A DNA stretch of 37,635 nucleotides from an uncultured Muribaculaceae bacterium (GTDB lineage Bacteria > Bacteroidota > Bacteroidia > Bacteroidales > Muribaculaceae), in contig CAJTUG010000020.1 in assembly GCA_910579605.1 (NCBI GenBank), positions 1 through 37,635 on the forward strand. The letters are read 5' to 3'. The position numbers were made by a program, and so were the translations under genes. Of this stretch, positions 16,350 through 25,296 are shown piece by piece; the stretch's first letter is position 1; every line of letters begins with the position of its first letter. The notes beneath the pieces are model-generated. The model was not told where the DNA came from. It did not search any database and was given only the letters and a program-made list of their open reading frames with translations.

Positions 16350-17855
16350 TTATTTCTTTACAATCTGCAAGCTGTAGGGGGATGTTGTGAAATCGAGAGT
16401 GAACACGTATGTTCCGGCTTCTGTCATGACGAGATTACCGCCATTTTCAACAATATTGCCTTCTTCGCCACCAAACGAAATGTTCCAAGCGTTGTTGACA
16501 CAGAACTTGTATTCGCCGGGTTCGTTGAATCTGATTTCCTTACTTGTCCATTTACGGTAGTTGGCCGGTTTGGAAGAAGTATCTGGAGCCATTGCTGTAG
16601 CATCTGTTTCTTCCACGTTCCAACCGTTGAATGCGCCGATAACGTTGATAACGTTTACAGGGGTAGCGCTCCATTGGAGTTTAAGCAGGTTCACGTCAAG
16701 GAAATAAAGTTGGTATCCGGGTACTTTCATACGGTCGGTACTTTCGGGATCCACTTTCATCTTACCTGTGGTGATATGCGAAACCTCGTTTGTTTCGGAA
16801 TCACCGTCGGGACGGTAGATAACGCCACTTGTATTGCTGGGTTGGCAAGTGAGCCAGAACTGACGGTTGATTTGAACCACGCCTTTATAATTGTTATAAT
16901 CGTTGGTATAGAGGCGAGCAATCTTGGTGAAGTCTGTGGTAGTGGTATTGCCAAGAGCCGGAGCATAGAGGAAATCGTAGGCGAATCCTATCTTATAGGT
17001 CTTCTCCAAGAGATTGAACTCAATGAGATACTGACCAACTGCGTCTATTACACCTGCATCGGTCTTAGCTTCGGCAGAGGCAACCAAAGTTCCTTCGGTA
17101 GATGTACCTTCGGCACCGTAAGCACCTGCCCAATTGTTACCGGCAGCAGCCGAAGCAGGAACGAGTTTCCACTCGAAACCGCCGTTTTCAATCATCTTTT
17201 CGTCTATATCAATCTTGACGTTGAATACCGGTTGGTCGTAGGGGCTACCGGCAATAACCTGATTTACAGGGTAGCCTTTTGTCACATCCCAATTGCAGAA
17301 ATTGCCAACCAGATAATACTGGTCTTCAATAACCGTAGCAGGGTCAAACGGAGTGACAGTATAGACATATCCTTCGCCATAGTAATAGTCGTCGGTGCCA
17401 CCGAGACGAGTCTTCACGTTGCCACCCTCATTCACCGCAAAGGCTGCTATACGGCCATATACAGTGAGGGGTTTTGGGTCGCGAGTGAAATTTGAGTAAA
17501 TCAAGCCGTTGACAACGTCGGGGGTTACCACGATATTGTCGCCGTCTACAATTGTGCTCACAGTGACTACTTTTTCAAAGTCCTCTGTATTGGACATTTC
17601 CAATTCAAAAGCAACGCTATAAGGAGCAGATAGCCCTTCAAGTTTTGTTATATTGGCCACTACCGGGCGGACGCCTTCGTTGTTGGCCGCCTTGAGATCC
17701 AAAGCTTCAGGGCCTTGAGCAATAGCAAGGTTGGAGCTTTCGAAAATCACCGGCTCCTGGTTTTCCTGCCCCGGAGGATTGGGGAGGTCAAAGTTATCGC
17801 ATGCAGCAAATGTGGCTGCTAAAACGATACTCGATATATAAGCTAATTTGTTCAT
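16350..17855 (-). CDS. SusE/SusF-type outer-membrane glycan-binding lipoprotein
   Basis: This 501-residue lipoprotein has lipobox FAAC with Cys19 and a SusE-like N-terminal Ig-type domain (about 35-150). Two or more starch-binding-like modules follow; the last (about 405-501) begins VINVIGAFNGWN and ends EAGTYVFTLDFTTSPYSLQIVKK. The short phrases YYLVGNFCNWD and VIGAFNGWN are typical of the SusE/SusF carbohydrate-binding modules. It should display binding sites at the cell surface that hold polysaccharide near the SusCD transporter. It is the last of four genes, 20 bases after the preceding one, and is followed by the operon terminator. The ligand is probably an alpha-glucan by analogy with SusF, but this is inference. 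Confidence 0.85.
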   Translation of the reverse strand: MNKLAYISSIVLAATFAACDNFDLPNPPGQENQEPVIFESSNLAIAQGPEALDLKAANNEGVRPVVANITKLEGLSAPYSVAFELEMSNTEDFEKVVTVSTIVDGDNIVVTPDVVNGLIYSNFTRDPKPLTVYGRIAAFAVNEGGNVKTRLGGTDDYYYGEGYVYTVTPFDPATVIEDQYYLVGNFCNWDVTKGYPVNQVIAGSPYDQPVFNVKIDIDEKMIENGGFEWKLVPASAAAGNNWAGAYGAEGTSTEGTLVASAEAKTDAGVIDAVGQYLIEFNLLEKTYKIGFAYDFLYAPALGNTTTTDFTKIARLYTNDYNNYKGVVQINRQFWLTCQPSNTSGVIYRPDGDSETNEVSHITTGKMKVDPESTDRMKVPGYQLYFLDVNLLKLQWSATPVNVINVIGAFNGWNVEETDATAMAPDTSSKPANYRKWTSKEIRFNEPGEYKFCVNNAWNISFGGEEGNIVENGGNLVMTEAGTYVFTLDFTTSPYSLQIVKK

Positions 17856-17875
17856 TTCTTAAGTTTAAACGCAGG

Positions 17876-18910
17876 TTATTCAGCAGGTTCGTTAAAAACG
17901 GGAGCCCAAAGACCGGCTTCGTCTACCTCGAGATTTACATCCCATTGGCCTTTCTTGATGGTTACTTTCGGCTTGTTGTGTGTCTGGAGATCGCAAACAA
18001 CCGTCATATATGTATCTTCGTCAAGGAAAATACCAAAGTTGCCTTGACCCCAGATTGCATCGAAATTAAAGATACCGTCTACAAAGTCGTTGGTAATGTC
18101 GAGGATAAAGAAGTTTGCCGAGTTAGAACCGAATTGCACATCGGTGGTATCCCAACCGCCAAGTTCGGTAAAGAAGCGGAACTGGCTTGAGTTATCTACA
18201 TTGTGCGAGCCGTCGTCGGGAGCAGCAGGGAAAAGGAATGTAGCGGCATATACATTGGAGCCGATAACAGGTTCTTCCAATTTCCAGTCGGCATAATGCG
18301 CCAGGCTGGCTTCTGAAGGTTCTACCCAACCGTTGAGGCTACCTACGATGTAGATGAATCCCGGAGTAGGAACAGCATATGTGAGCTGCACCTTGTTGTA
18401 TGAGGTAACATTGCTTGTGGTGCAGAAACTGCCGGCAACATTAGGGATTTCGCAAGTACCGCGGAAATAGAGTTTAAGCTCTTTTTCTCCGGTATAAGCG
18501 TCCCAAGTGTCCAAATCTGTAATGTCGAGGAGCTGGCACATTGCCACAGCAAGGTCATAGACCTTTATTTCCATCTCGCTCTGTGAACCTGCCACGCTTG
18601 ATAGCGACACATAGTTTGCAGGAGCTGTTTCGGTTGCATCTACGAAATTTTCCGACAAAGAAACCTGAGCGCCATAGTTGCACACTGCGGAAAAGCCATA
18701 ATCGGGCTGTCCTTTGCAGGTGAGAATAAAGGTGGTTTTATCGGCCATGTCGCCGCTGGTAGCGAGGAACTGATCCTGAAGCGCCGGAGCGTAGATTTCA
18801 AAAGAACCGGCAGTCGGTTCGTGGAACACAGGTTCTTTCTTATCCTCGCAAGAGGTGAAGATAGCGCCTGCCAAGGCCATACCGGCTATGATATATAAAG
18901 ACTTATTCAT
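17876..18910 (-). CDS. SusE-type outer-membrane glycan-binding lipoprotein
   Basis: This 344-residue lipoprotein has lipobox FTSC with Cys21. The N-terminal SusE domain (about 30-150) contains FILTCKGQPDYGF and YGAQVSLSENFVDA. One carbohydrate-binding-like module follows (about 180-320), beginning GFIYIVGSLNGWVEPSEASL. It would bind glycan at the surface beside SusC/SusD. The gene sits between susD and the longer SusF-like gene with 20-22 base gaps on each side, so all four are one transcript. It is shorter than the following gene by about one module, as SusE usually is relative to SusF. Confidence 0.85.
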   Translation of the reverse strand: MNKSLYIIAGMALAGAIFTSCEDKKEPVFHEPTAGSFEIYAPALQDQFLATSGDMADKTTFILTCKGQPDYGFSAVCNYGAQVSLSENFVDATETAPANYVSLSSVAGSQSEMEIKVYDLAVAMCQLLDITDLDTWDAYTGEKELKLYFRGTCEIPNVAGSFCTTSNVTSYNKVQLTYAVPTPGFIYIVGSLNGWVEPSEASLAHYADWKLEEPVIGSNVYAATFLFPAAPDDGSHNVDNSSQFRFFTELGGWDTTDVQFGSNSANFFILDITNDFVDGIFNFDAIWGQGNFGIFLDEDTYMTVVCDLQTHNKPKVTIKKGQWDVNLEVDEAGLWAPVFNEPAE

Positions 18911-18932
18911 TTTTGTACAATTCTATTTGGAA

Positions 18933-20690
18933 TTAGTAACCGGGATTCTGCTTATAGCCGGAAGTACCGAGTACACGGCTTGGGATAGGATAGAGTTTGG
19001 TATAAGCGGGAAGGTCTGAGCCATTGAGCATACCGTTTTTCCATTCCCAGTTATAACCGCTTTCCCACAAGCCATAGCGGATGAGGTCGGTACGGCGAGT
19101 GTTTTCGCAATATAGCTCACGGCAACGTTCGTCGCGCACAAGACCTTGCGACAAAGCAGTAGCAGGAGCCACGCCGGCACGTTCGCGGATAAAGTTCACA
19201 TATTTGAGAGCTTTTGCCTGGTCGCCGCCGCCTTCAACAATAGCTTCGGCAGCAGAGAGGTAAATTTCCGACAATCGGATCATTGCAAAGTCGGCAGAAC
19301 CGAATGCGTCTGTACCGGGATACTGAGCAAGGAGAGAATTGTCGATATTACCGTCTTCATCGTAGGGGAAATTGGTATATTTAACGGGGAGATAACCGTT
19401 GTTGCCCCAGTTTGCACCTTCAAGGCTCGGATTTTCGCTTGCAAAACCAAATTTTGAGGTGAGCCATAAAGACACACGTTCGTCGGGAGATTCGCTCATT
19501 GCGCCGTCTACCCATTGGAATTTCTTAACAAACGACTGGCGGGCAACCGAACATTTCCATCCAGCGCTGATATTAAACCAGTTGGAAGAAACGTGAGCGT
19601 TTTTTTCCGGGTCGAAAGAATAGTCTACACCGTTGAAAGTATAGGAGGGAATACCTTGCCAATCTGTCTTGGTCGGATCGGTGACTTGAACGCCGTCTGT
19701 TCCGAGGAATGCAGCCATCATGAACGTAGCGCCAGAGTAAGTTTGCAACTCAATGCGGTCTGCTGGGATATCCCAAATGATTTCGTTTACCTCATTTGAA
19801 CCGCCTATAGCATACTGGCTGTTGTTTGCAGCAAACACTCCTGTATAAGTCTTAGCCAAACCGGAGTTGTTGAAACCGCCTTTACCCAAACGTGCTATGA
19901 TATTCTCGGCATGGCGCAAGCAATCGGCATAGCGTTCCTGGCCGGTGAGTACTTTAGCGTTGAGGTAGAATTTCACCAACACGGCTTCTGCAACGTCGAG
20001 GCCGACAAAACCATATGCAGGTTTCTGGTTTGGCTCAAAACTTGCCACAACATCTTCGAGGTCGGCAGTTACGAGGTTGAAGATTTCGGCACGTTTCATC
20101 TGCGGCGGGATAGAACCGATAGCGGTAGTTTCGTCGGCATAGAAAGTATCGCCAAAGAAATTGATGAGGTAGAAATAGCAAGCGCCACGAAGGATACGGC
20201 ACTGGCGGATATAATCTTGTGCTTTTACGGTCTGCGCGTCGTTAAGCCCGAAGAGGCCTTCGTTTACGGTGCGGATAAAGTCGTTGCACAAGGTGATATT
20301 AATCATAAGGCGCGAATATATACCGTATACCCAGTTAACGGCCGATGTGGTGCGACCGAAATTAAGGTCGCCATAGTCGTTACGGTCATAGAGCCATGAA
20401 GCTTCGTCGGTAGGGATTTCCTCGGCAATAAACAATGCACGAGAGAATGCGGCCATACCACCGTCGAATTCTTTTACGGGGCTGTCGCCGTTTGCGCCAT
20501 AAGTTGCAAAATTGAGGTACACGTCTGCGAGCACACGGTTCATGTATCCCTCGGGGTCGTCTTTAAAGTTAGACGGGGTCACAACAGAAGGATCCACCGG
20601 CATTACATCAAGGTCGCCGACGCAACCGGTTGAGAACAACATTGCTACACCAACCGCGGCAGAGGTGAAAATTTTATTTATAGTTTTCAT
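18933..20690 (-). CDS. susD: SusD/RagB family outer-membrane glycan-binding lipoprotein
   Basis: This 585-residue lipoprotein has lipobox STGC with Cys23. SusD proteins are the lid over the SusC barrel and bind the glycan being imported. Family features include the TPR-rich N-terminal part (WVYGIYSRLMINITLCNDFI, RILRGACYFYLINFFGD), the C-terminal IRLSEIYLSAAEA and RDERCRELYCENTRRTDLIRYG, and the ending YPIPSRVLG...QNPGY. The WEWKNGMLNG segment near the end is the type seen in starch-system SusD proteins, which suggests an alpha-glucan ligand (inference). The gene follows susC by 22 bases and precedes the SusE gene by 22 bases. Confidence 0.93.
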   Translation of the reverse strand: MKTINKIFTSAAVGVAMLFSTGCVGDLDVMPVDPSVVTPSNFKDDPEGYMNRVLADVYLNFATYGANGDSPVKEFDGGMAAFSRALFIAEEIPTDEASWLYDRNDYGDLNFGRTTSAVNWVYGIYSRLMINITLCNDFIRTVNEGLFGLNDAQTVKAQDYIRQCRILRGACYFYLINFFGDTFYADETTAIGSIPPQMKRAEIFNLVTADLEDVVASFEPNQKPAYGFVGLDVAEAVLVKFYLNAKVLTGQERYADCLRHAENIIARLGKGGFNNSGLAKTYTGVFAANNSQYAIGGSNEVNEIIWDIPADRIELQTYSGATFMMAAFLGTDGVQVTDPTKTDWQGIPSYTFNGVDYSFDPEKNAHVSSNWFNISAGWKCSVARQSFVKKFQWVDGAMSESPDERVSLWLTSKFGFASENPSLEGANWGNNGYLPVKYTNFPYDEDGNIDNSLLAQYPGTDAFGSADFAMIRLSEIYLSAAEAIVEGGGDQAKALKYVNFIRERAGVAPATALSQGLVRDERCRELYCENTRRTDLIRYGLWESGYNWEWKNGMLNGSDLPAYTKLYPIPSRVLGTSGYKQNPGY

Positions 20691-20712
20691 TTTTTACTTC
20701 TTAATCTTTAGG

Positions 20713-23700
20713 TTAGAAAGTAGCTACCAAACCCAGAGTGCAAGTAATAGGTCTCGGGTAGACGTTGTTGTCGATACCGGAGAATACTTCGGGGTCTATG
20801 CCTTTGTATTTTGTGATGACAAAAGGATTCTGAACGGCACCGAAAAGACGGAGGTTGAGTTTGTCTTGCAACAAGTTTTCGAAGGTATATCCAAGAGTGA
20901 TGTTGTCGCAACGAATAAACGAAGCGTTTTCAACGAAATAGCTGCTCTGGTTAAGAGAAATCGAAGACTCGGTGTCGAAGAGGAAAGTATTTGCAAGAAG
21001 GTTTGTAACCTGATACTGTGCTGCCGCGGTGTTGTAGATACGGGAGCTTTCGTATTTGGGGTTGTTGTAAACATAGTTGCCTACGTTTGCACGGAGGGAA
21101 ATACCGAAATCCCAATTTTTGTAGCGTAAGTTGTTGTTCCAGGTGAAAGTTGCTTTGGGGTCACGGCTGTGGAACTTGATGAGGTCGTCGTCGTTGATTA
21201 CACCATCGGCGTTCTGGTCTACATAAACGTTTTGGATAGGATCGCCATTGTCGTCATAAACCTGTTCGTATACCATGAAAGTATAGGCCGGTTCTCCTAC
21301 GATGTGATACTGGAGAGTACCACCTGTTCCCGAAGGCATTGACGCAGCAGAAATCATAGTTGTTGCGGCATCGCCGGTAAGCTCGGTAATCTTATTCTTG
21401 TTGAACGATACGTTCAAGCTTGTGCTCCAAGTAAAGTCTCTCGTAACAACGGGTTTTGCACCAACGGTGATTTCAAAACCTGTGTTTGTCATAGAACCGA
21501 TGTTGCGGTTCATGAAATTGGAGGTATTCACACCGCCAACGGGTACAAAGGCCAGAAGGTCTTTGGTATCGCGCTTGTACCAGTCGAGAGCAGCCGTGAT
21601 ACGGTTGTTCAAGAAAGCCAAGTCAAGGCCGACATTCCATGTGGTTGTCTGTTCCCACTTGATATCGGTGTTGTAAGCGTTGGGATACAATGGGTTGATC
21701 CATTGGCCTGAGCCGTTGGGGTCAAGATAGTGGAAACCGTTCTGATAAGAATCGGTATACTGAGGCATGTAGTAGAAATAAGCGTTGATGTCCTGCTGTC
21801 CAGTCACACCCCAACCGAGGCGGAGCTTCATGTCGTTGACTTTAGAACGGATGCTTTCAAGGAAAGGCATGTTGATGATTTTCCAACCTAAAGCAACAGA
21901 TGGGAACAGACCCCAACGGTTATCTTTGGAGAATCGGGAAGTACCGTCGTCGCGAAGAGTGAATGTCAAGAGATAAGTATCTTTGAACGAATAATTGACA
22001 CGTCCGAAGAAAGAGACGAGCTGGAGTTTCTGCGCCCAACGAGCCACAGGAGCGTTTTCGTAGGGTTTGCCAACATGATCTGCAGACGCTTCGTCTATAT
22101 TAAGGTCGTATACACCGCCCACGAAGATATCGTTGAAATCGTTGTTGAGGCCGAGGGTATTTATGTGTGTCCAGTCGTTACCATGGAAATCAAAACGCTG
22201 CCAGGAATAACCGACCATAGCATCAAGGTTGGATTCTATTTCGGTGAAATCTTTGCGGTAGTTGATGTAGAAATCAAGGAGGGTATTGCGCTGAAGCTCG
22301 TATTTTTTGTAGAGCGTACCGGCACCGTCTTTATAGTTTCCGTTCATGCCATTGCAGAGTTCTGGTCTACGACTGTCTGCCAGTTGTTCTTGCTCACTTG
22401 GTAACCCAAGTTGAGATTGAAATGGAGTTCGGGCACCCAATATAGGGCGTAATCAAGCTGGATATTTCCGTTAGACGAGTATACAGAGCCAGACTGGAGC
22501 TGTTCTTCGATAGTGGAAACAGGGTTCATTGTTGCGTTTTCCTGATATTCGCCGGTAGACTTTGTTGTCTGGAAATAACCGTTGAACATCGGACGTCCGA
22601 AGCTACCGGTTGTTGGGAAATCGTAGCGTACAGGAAGAGCCGGGCTCATGGCAATAGCACCGCCGATAGCACCGTTGTTGCCTTCGTTGGTGTTTACATA
22701 GCTACCGTTAACGTTTGCTTGAACAGAGAGAGCATCGTTGAAGAATTTGGGCGAAACATTGACACCTACAGTCACACGTTCCATATCCGATTTCTTTATG
22801 ATACCTTCGTTTTTAGTGTAAGAACCGTTGACACGATAGGGAACAACGCCGAGAGAGCCTCCGATAGAGAGACTGTAGTCGTGAGAGAAAGAAGTGCGGA
22901 GGATTTCTTTTTGCCAGTCTGTATCGTATACGGGCAGACCGCCTTCTTCGGGAGTGAACTGGTTGAACATAGCAACTGCGTTGGGAGAACCATATTTTTT
23001 GATGATCTCACCAAGTTGGGCTGTGTTCATCATGTTGAGGGTCTTACGAGCTGTGTTCACATGCCAGTTTGCTGCGAAATTAACTTGCGGACGGCCGGAT
23101 TTTCCACGTTTGGTAGTAATGATGATAACGCCGTTTGATGCTCGCGAACCATATATGGCGGTTGCAGAAGCATCTTTCAAGATGGTCATAGACTCGATAT
23201 TCTGAGGATTTACCATCGAGAGGGCGTTTGTACCTCCTGCAGACGATTGGTCTGTCTGCGGAACACCGTCGATAACGATGAGGGGGTTATTATTTGCCGA
23301 TAGAGAAGCACCGCCACGGATACGTATGTCGGCGTTGCCGGTCGGGTTACCGCCGTTTGTGGTAACAACCACACCTGGAGATGCACCAACCAAGAGGTCT
23401 TGTGCCGAATTTGCGATACCGGCTTCGATATCGTCGGGCTTAACCACAGCCACAGAACCGGTGGCGTCGGCTTTCTTCACTTGGCCATAACCAACCACCA
23501 CGAGTTCTTGCATTGCCACGGTGTTTGTGGCAAGATGCACCTCGATGTTTGTGCGGCCATCTACGGGAATTTCTTGGGTGTCGCATCCGACATAGGACAC
23601 AACCAGGACGGCATTGGGTTCCACCTGGAGCTTGAAGTTACCATCAATATCGGTGGCAACTCCGAACTGTACACCTTTGACTTCGACGCTGGCACCGATG

Positions 23701-23834
23701 GCGGGTTCGCCTTCGGGCTCATAGACGGTACCTGTTACCGTAATCTTCTGCGCCAAAGCCGGGAATGCAACTGCGAGCGCCATTACAAGCGCCAACAAAG
23801 CCTTCCGGCTCATTCGAAAACAAATGTTCTTCAT
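20713..23834 (-). pseudogene. susC: SusC/RagA TonB-dependent transporter, split by a one-base frameshift
   Basis: Two frames, 23834-22344 (496 residues) and from about 22345 to 20713, join into one SusC protein of about 1040 residues when one base is added. The first frame has a signal peptide, a CarboxypepD_reg-like domain (GTVYEPEGEPAIGASVEVKG), a TonB-box region (ELVVVGYG) and a plug with IRIRGGASLS and GSRASNGVIIITTKRG. It ends NSAMA then TGA at 22346-22344. Restoring a G gives AMAWNGNYKDG, and the second frame continues to the final barrel strand RPITCTLGLVATF. SusC imports oligosaccharides across the outer membrane with TonB-ExbBD energy, capped by SusD. The total length fits exactly one missing base. 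It is either a sequencing error or a truly broken transporter gene at the head of the operon. Confidence 0.88.
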
Positions 23835-24342
23835 GCAGGGAGTTTTTGTGTTAAACTGTTTGTTATTGTTTGTTTTTGAGTATTTCCTGTTTCCTGCTCT
23901 TTACCTAAATCGGCACATATTGCCGGATTTACGAAATCCAAACATAAAGACATAAGCCATTATTCACCCGGGAATATCTCATGGTAATAGACCGGACTTT
24001 TTCTGCTCAATAGCCCTTTAATTGGAGGTATATAAGTAAGTATGACAGTAGCTTCGTTATTCATGATGAAAATGACACAGACACGAGGCCTCTTCATTTC
24101 CGCTTGCAAAGAAAGCTAAAATTTTGCTGAACTTGAATAATTTTTCAAAAAAATGTGCAAAAGACGGCATGTTTAACATTATTAACTTAAAATTGTTTCA
24201 CCGTTAGCGATTGTTAACGGATTTCCACCTAATAATCAGCCAAAACGCCCTCTAAAATATTTAGTCTGCCCAAATGAGCACTTTTTCCGGCCAAAAAACG
24301 TTATATTTGCAAAATATTCGTTCATATTAACTCAACTCAACA
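23835..24342. promoter_or_regulatory. Divergent intergenic region: susC promoter (-) and engB promoter (+)
   Basis: This region holds no credible gene. On the minus strand TATGTTTG (23946-23939) is an exact TAnnTTTG match for susC, with a leader of about 98 bases. On the plus strand TATATTTG (24302-24309) is an exact match for engB, with a leader of about 27 bases. Clear -33 TTG boxes are not seen for either. In between lies an inverted repeat CCGTTA...TAACGG (24201-24220), a possible operator, and an AT-rich stretch with runs of A. Confidence 0.6.
23907..23930 (-). promoter_or_regulatory. Hairpin at the 5' end of the susC leader
   Basis: On the minus strand AAATCCGGCA pairs with TGCCGATTT (one bulged C) around a short loop. 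It begins about two bases after the predicted transcription start (about 23932). It could protect the mRNA 5' end or act in regulation; no function is shown. Confidence 0.4.
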
Positions 24343-24945
24343 ATGATTATCAACTCTGCCCGTTTTGTCATCAGCAATACCGACGTTGCCAAATGTCCAC
24401 AAGATATCCGCCACGAATATGCCTTCATAGGCAGATCCAACGTGGGTAAATCCTCGCTTATCAATATGCTCACAGGCAAGAAAGGCCTCGCCATGACTTC
24501 GGCCACACCGGGCAAAACTATGCTTATCAATCATTTTCTGATAAACGACAGTTGGTATATCGTAGACTTGCCTGGCTACGGCTACGCCCGTCGCAGCAAG
24601 GATGACCGCAAGCGACTGGAAGGAATCATAAAAAGCTATATCCTCAATCGTGCACAGATGACCAACCTGTTCCTATTGATCGACAGCCGTCACGAACCAC
24701 AGAAAATAGACCTTGAGTTCATGGAGTGGCTCGGAGAAAACGGGGTGCCTTTCAGCATAGTTTTCACAAAAATAGATAAAATGGGACCTGTGGCCGGCGA
24801 AAAGAAAACAGCCGACTATCTTGAAAAACTCCTTGAACAATGGGAAGAATTGCCTCCCGTTTTCCGTACATCGAGCGAGGACCGTCGCGGACGCGATGCA
24901 ATCCTCAACTATATAGAGGAAATGAACAAACTACCACTACAGTGA
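24343..24945 (+). CDS. engB: Ribosome biogenesis GTPase EngB (YihA/YsxC)
   Basis: This 200-residue small GTPase is needed for large ribosomal subunit assembly. The G motifs are in order: P-loop GRSNVGKS (30-37), ATPGKT with the G2 threonine (54-59), G3 DLPG in DLPGYGYARR (75-84), G4 TKID in VFTKIDKMG (near 140), and a terminal RTSSED segment for G5. Length and motifs fit EngB. The start is the only ATG near the 24302-24309 promoter. The downstream small ORF is 87 bases away. Confidence 0.96.
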   Translation: MIINSARFVISNTDVAKCPQDIRHEYAFIGRSNVGKSSLINMLTGKKGLAMTSATPGKTMLINHFLINDSWYIVDLPGYGYARRSKDDRKRLEGIIKSYILNRAQMTNLFLLIDSRHEPQKIDLEFMEWLGENGVPFSIVFTKIDKMGPVAGEKKTADYLEKLLEQWEELPPVFRTSSEDRRGRDAILNYIEEMNKLPLQ

Positions 24946-24979
24946 TTTAACAGGGTTCTTATAAGCTGCGAATCATCAA

Positions 24980-24997
24980 ATGCTTTGAACAAAGCAT
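24980..24997 (+). other. Short perfect inverted repeat after engB
   Basis: ATGCTTT, GAAC, AAAGCAT forms a 7-bp stem with a four-base loop 35 bases after the engB stop. It has no T run behind it, so it is at best a weak terminator or RNA-processing site. Confidence 0.3.
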
Positions 24998-25032
24998 AAA
25001 ACTCCGGCGTTTTCTATCAAAAAGACATTATT

Positions 25033-25182
25033 ATGGATAAAGATAAACGCAAGGAAACAGACAAGGCTCTACGCGACCTTCCGGGAGCGGCGATAGATGC
25101 AGCCGACGACGATAAAGTTGACGATTGCATGGTGAAAGAACGTACAAAAACGCTCAACAACAACCCCAGGAACAACGATTGA
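25033..25182 (+). CDS. Small acidic/basic hydrophilic protein, 49 residues, unknown function
   Basis: The ATG at 25033 opens 49 codons ending at TGA 25180-25182. The predicted peptide is highly charged, starting MDKDKRKETDKALRDLPGAA, with an acidic centre (DAADDDKVDD) and the ending LNNNPRNND. It has no signal peptide or membrane segment. It sits between engB and relA and is followed 26 bases later by a strong hairpin, which supports a real transcript end. I do not recognise a characterised family. Open-frame length alone is weak evidence, but the helix-friendly composition and the terminator make it a plausible small gene. Confidence 0.55.
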   Translation: MDKDKRKETDKALRDLPGAAIDAADDDKVDDCMVKERTKTLNNNPRNND

Positions 25183-25208
25183 CCGCAAGCACAAACAGAG
25201 ATCTCACG

Positions 25209-25240
25209 AATCCGCCTCAATGCAAAAATTGAAGCGGATT
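25209..25240 (+). terminator. Hairpin terminator after the small ORF
   Basis: A 13-bp stem with one mismatch (AATCCGCCTCAAT with ATTGAAGCGGATT) encloses a six-base A-rich loop. It lies just before the relA promoter, whose -33 TTG overlaps its 3' edge. The downstream T content is moderate. Confidence 0.7.
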
Positions 25241-25270
25241 TGCGTTATTTAAGGATATTTACTAACTTTG
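25240..25270 (+). promoter_or_regulatory. Promoter of relA and the following nine-gene chain
   Basis: TTG at 25240-25242 and TAACTTTG at 25263-25270, separated by 20 bases, match the Bacteroidota -33/-7 consensus. Transcription should start near 25277, about 20 bases before the ATG at 25297. This position decides the relA start against the longer frame that begins further upstream. Confidence 0.75.
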
Positions 25271-25296
25271 GCATTCTCCAAGCAAGTCCAAACCAT

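Noticed and set aside
20713..22440. The second half of susC as an independent gene starting MGARTPFQSQ
   Set aside because: Its first 30 or so residues are out-of-frame translation of the susC upstream region; the real homology begins at NGNYKDG, right where the first frame stops.
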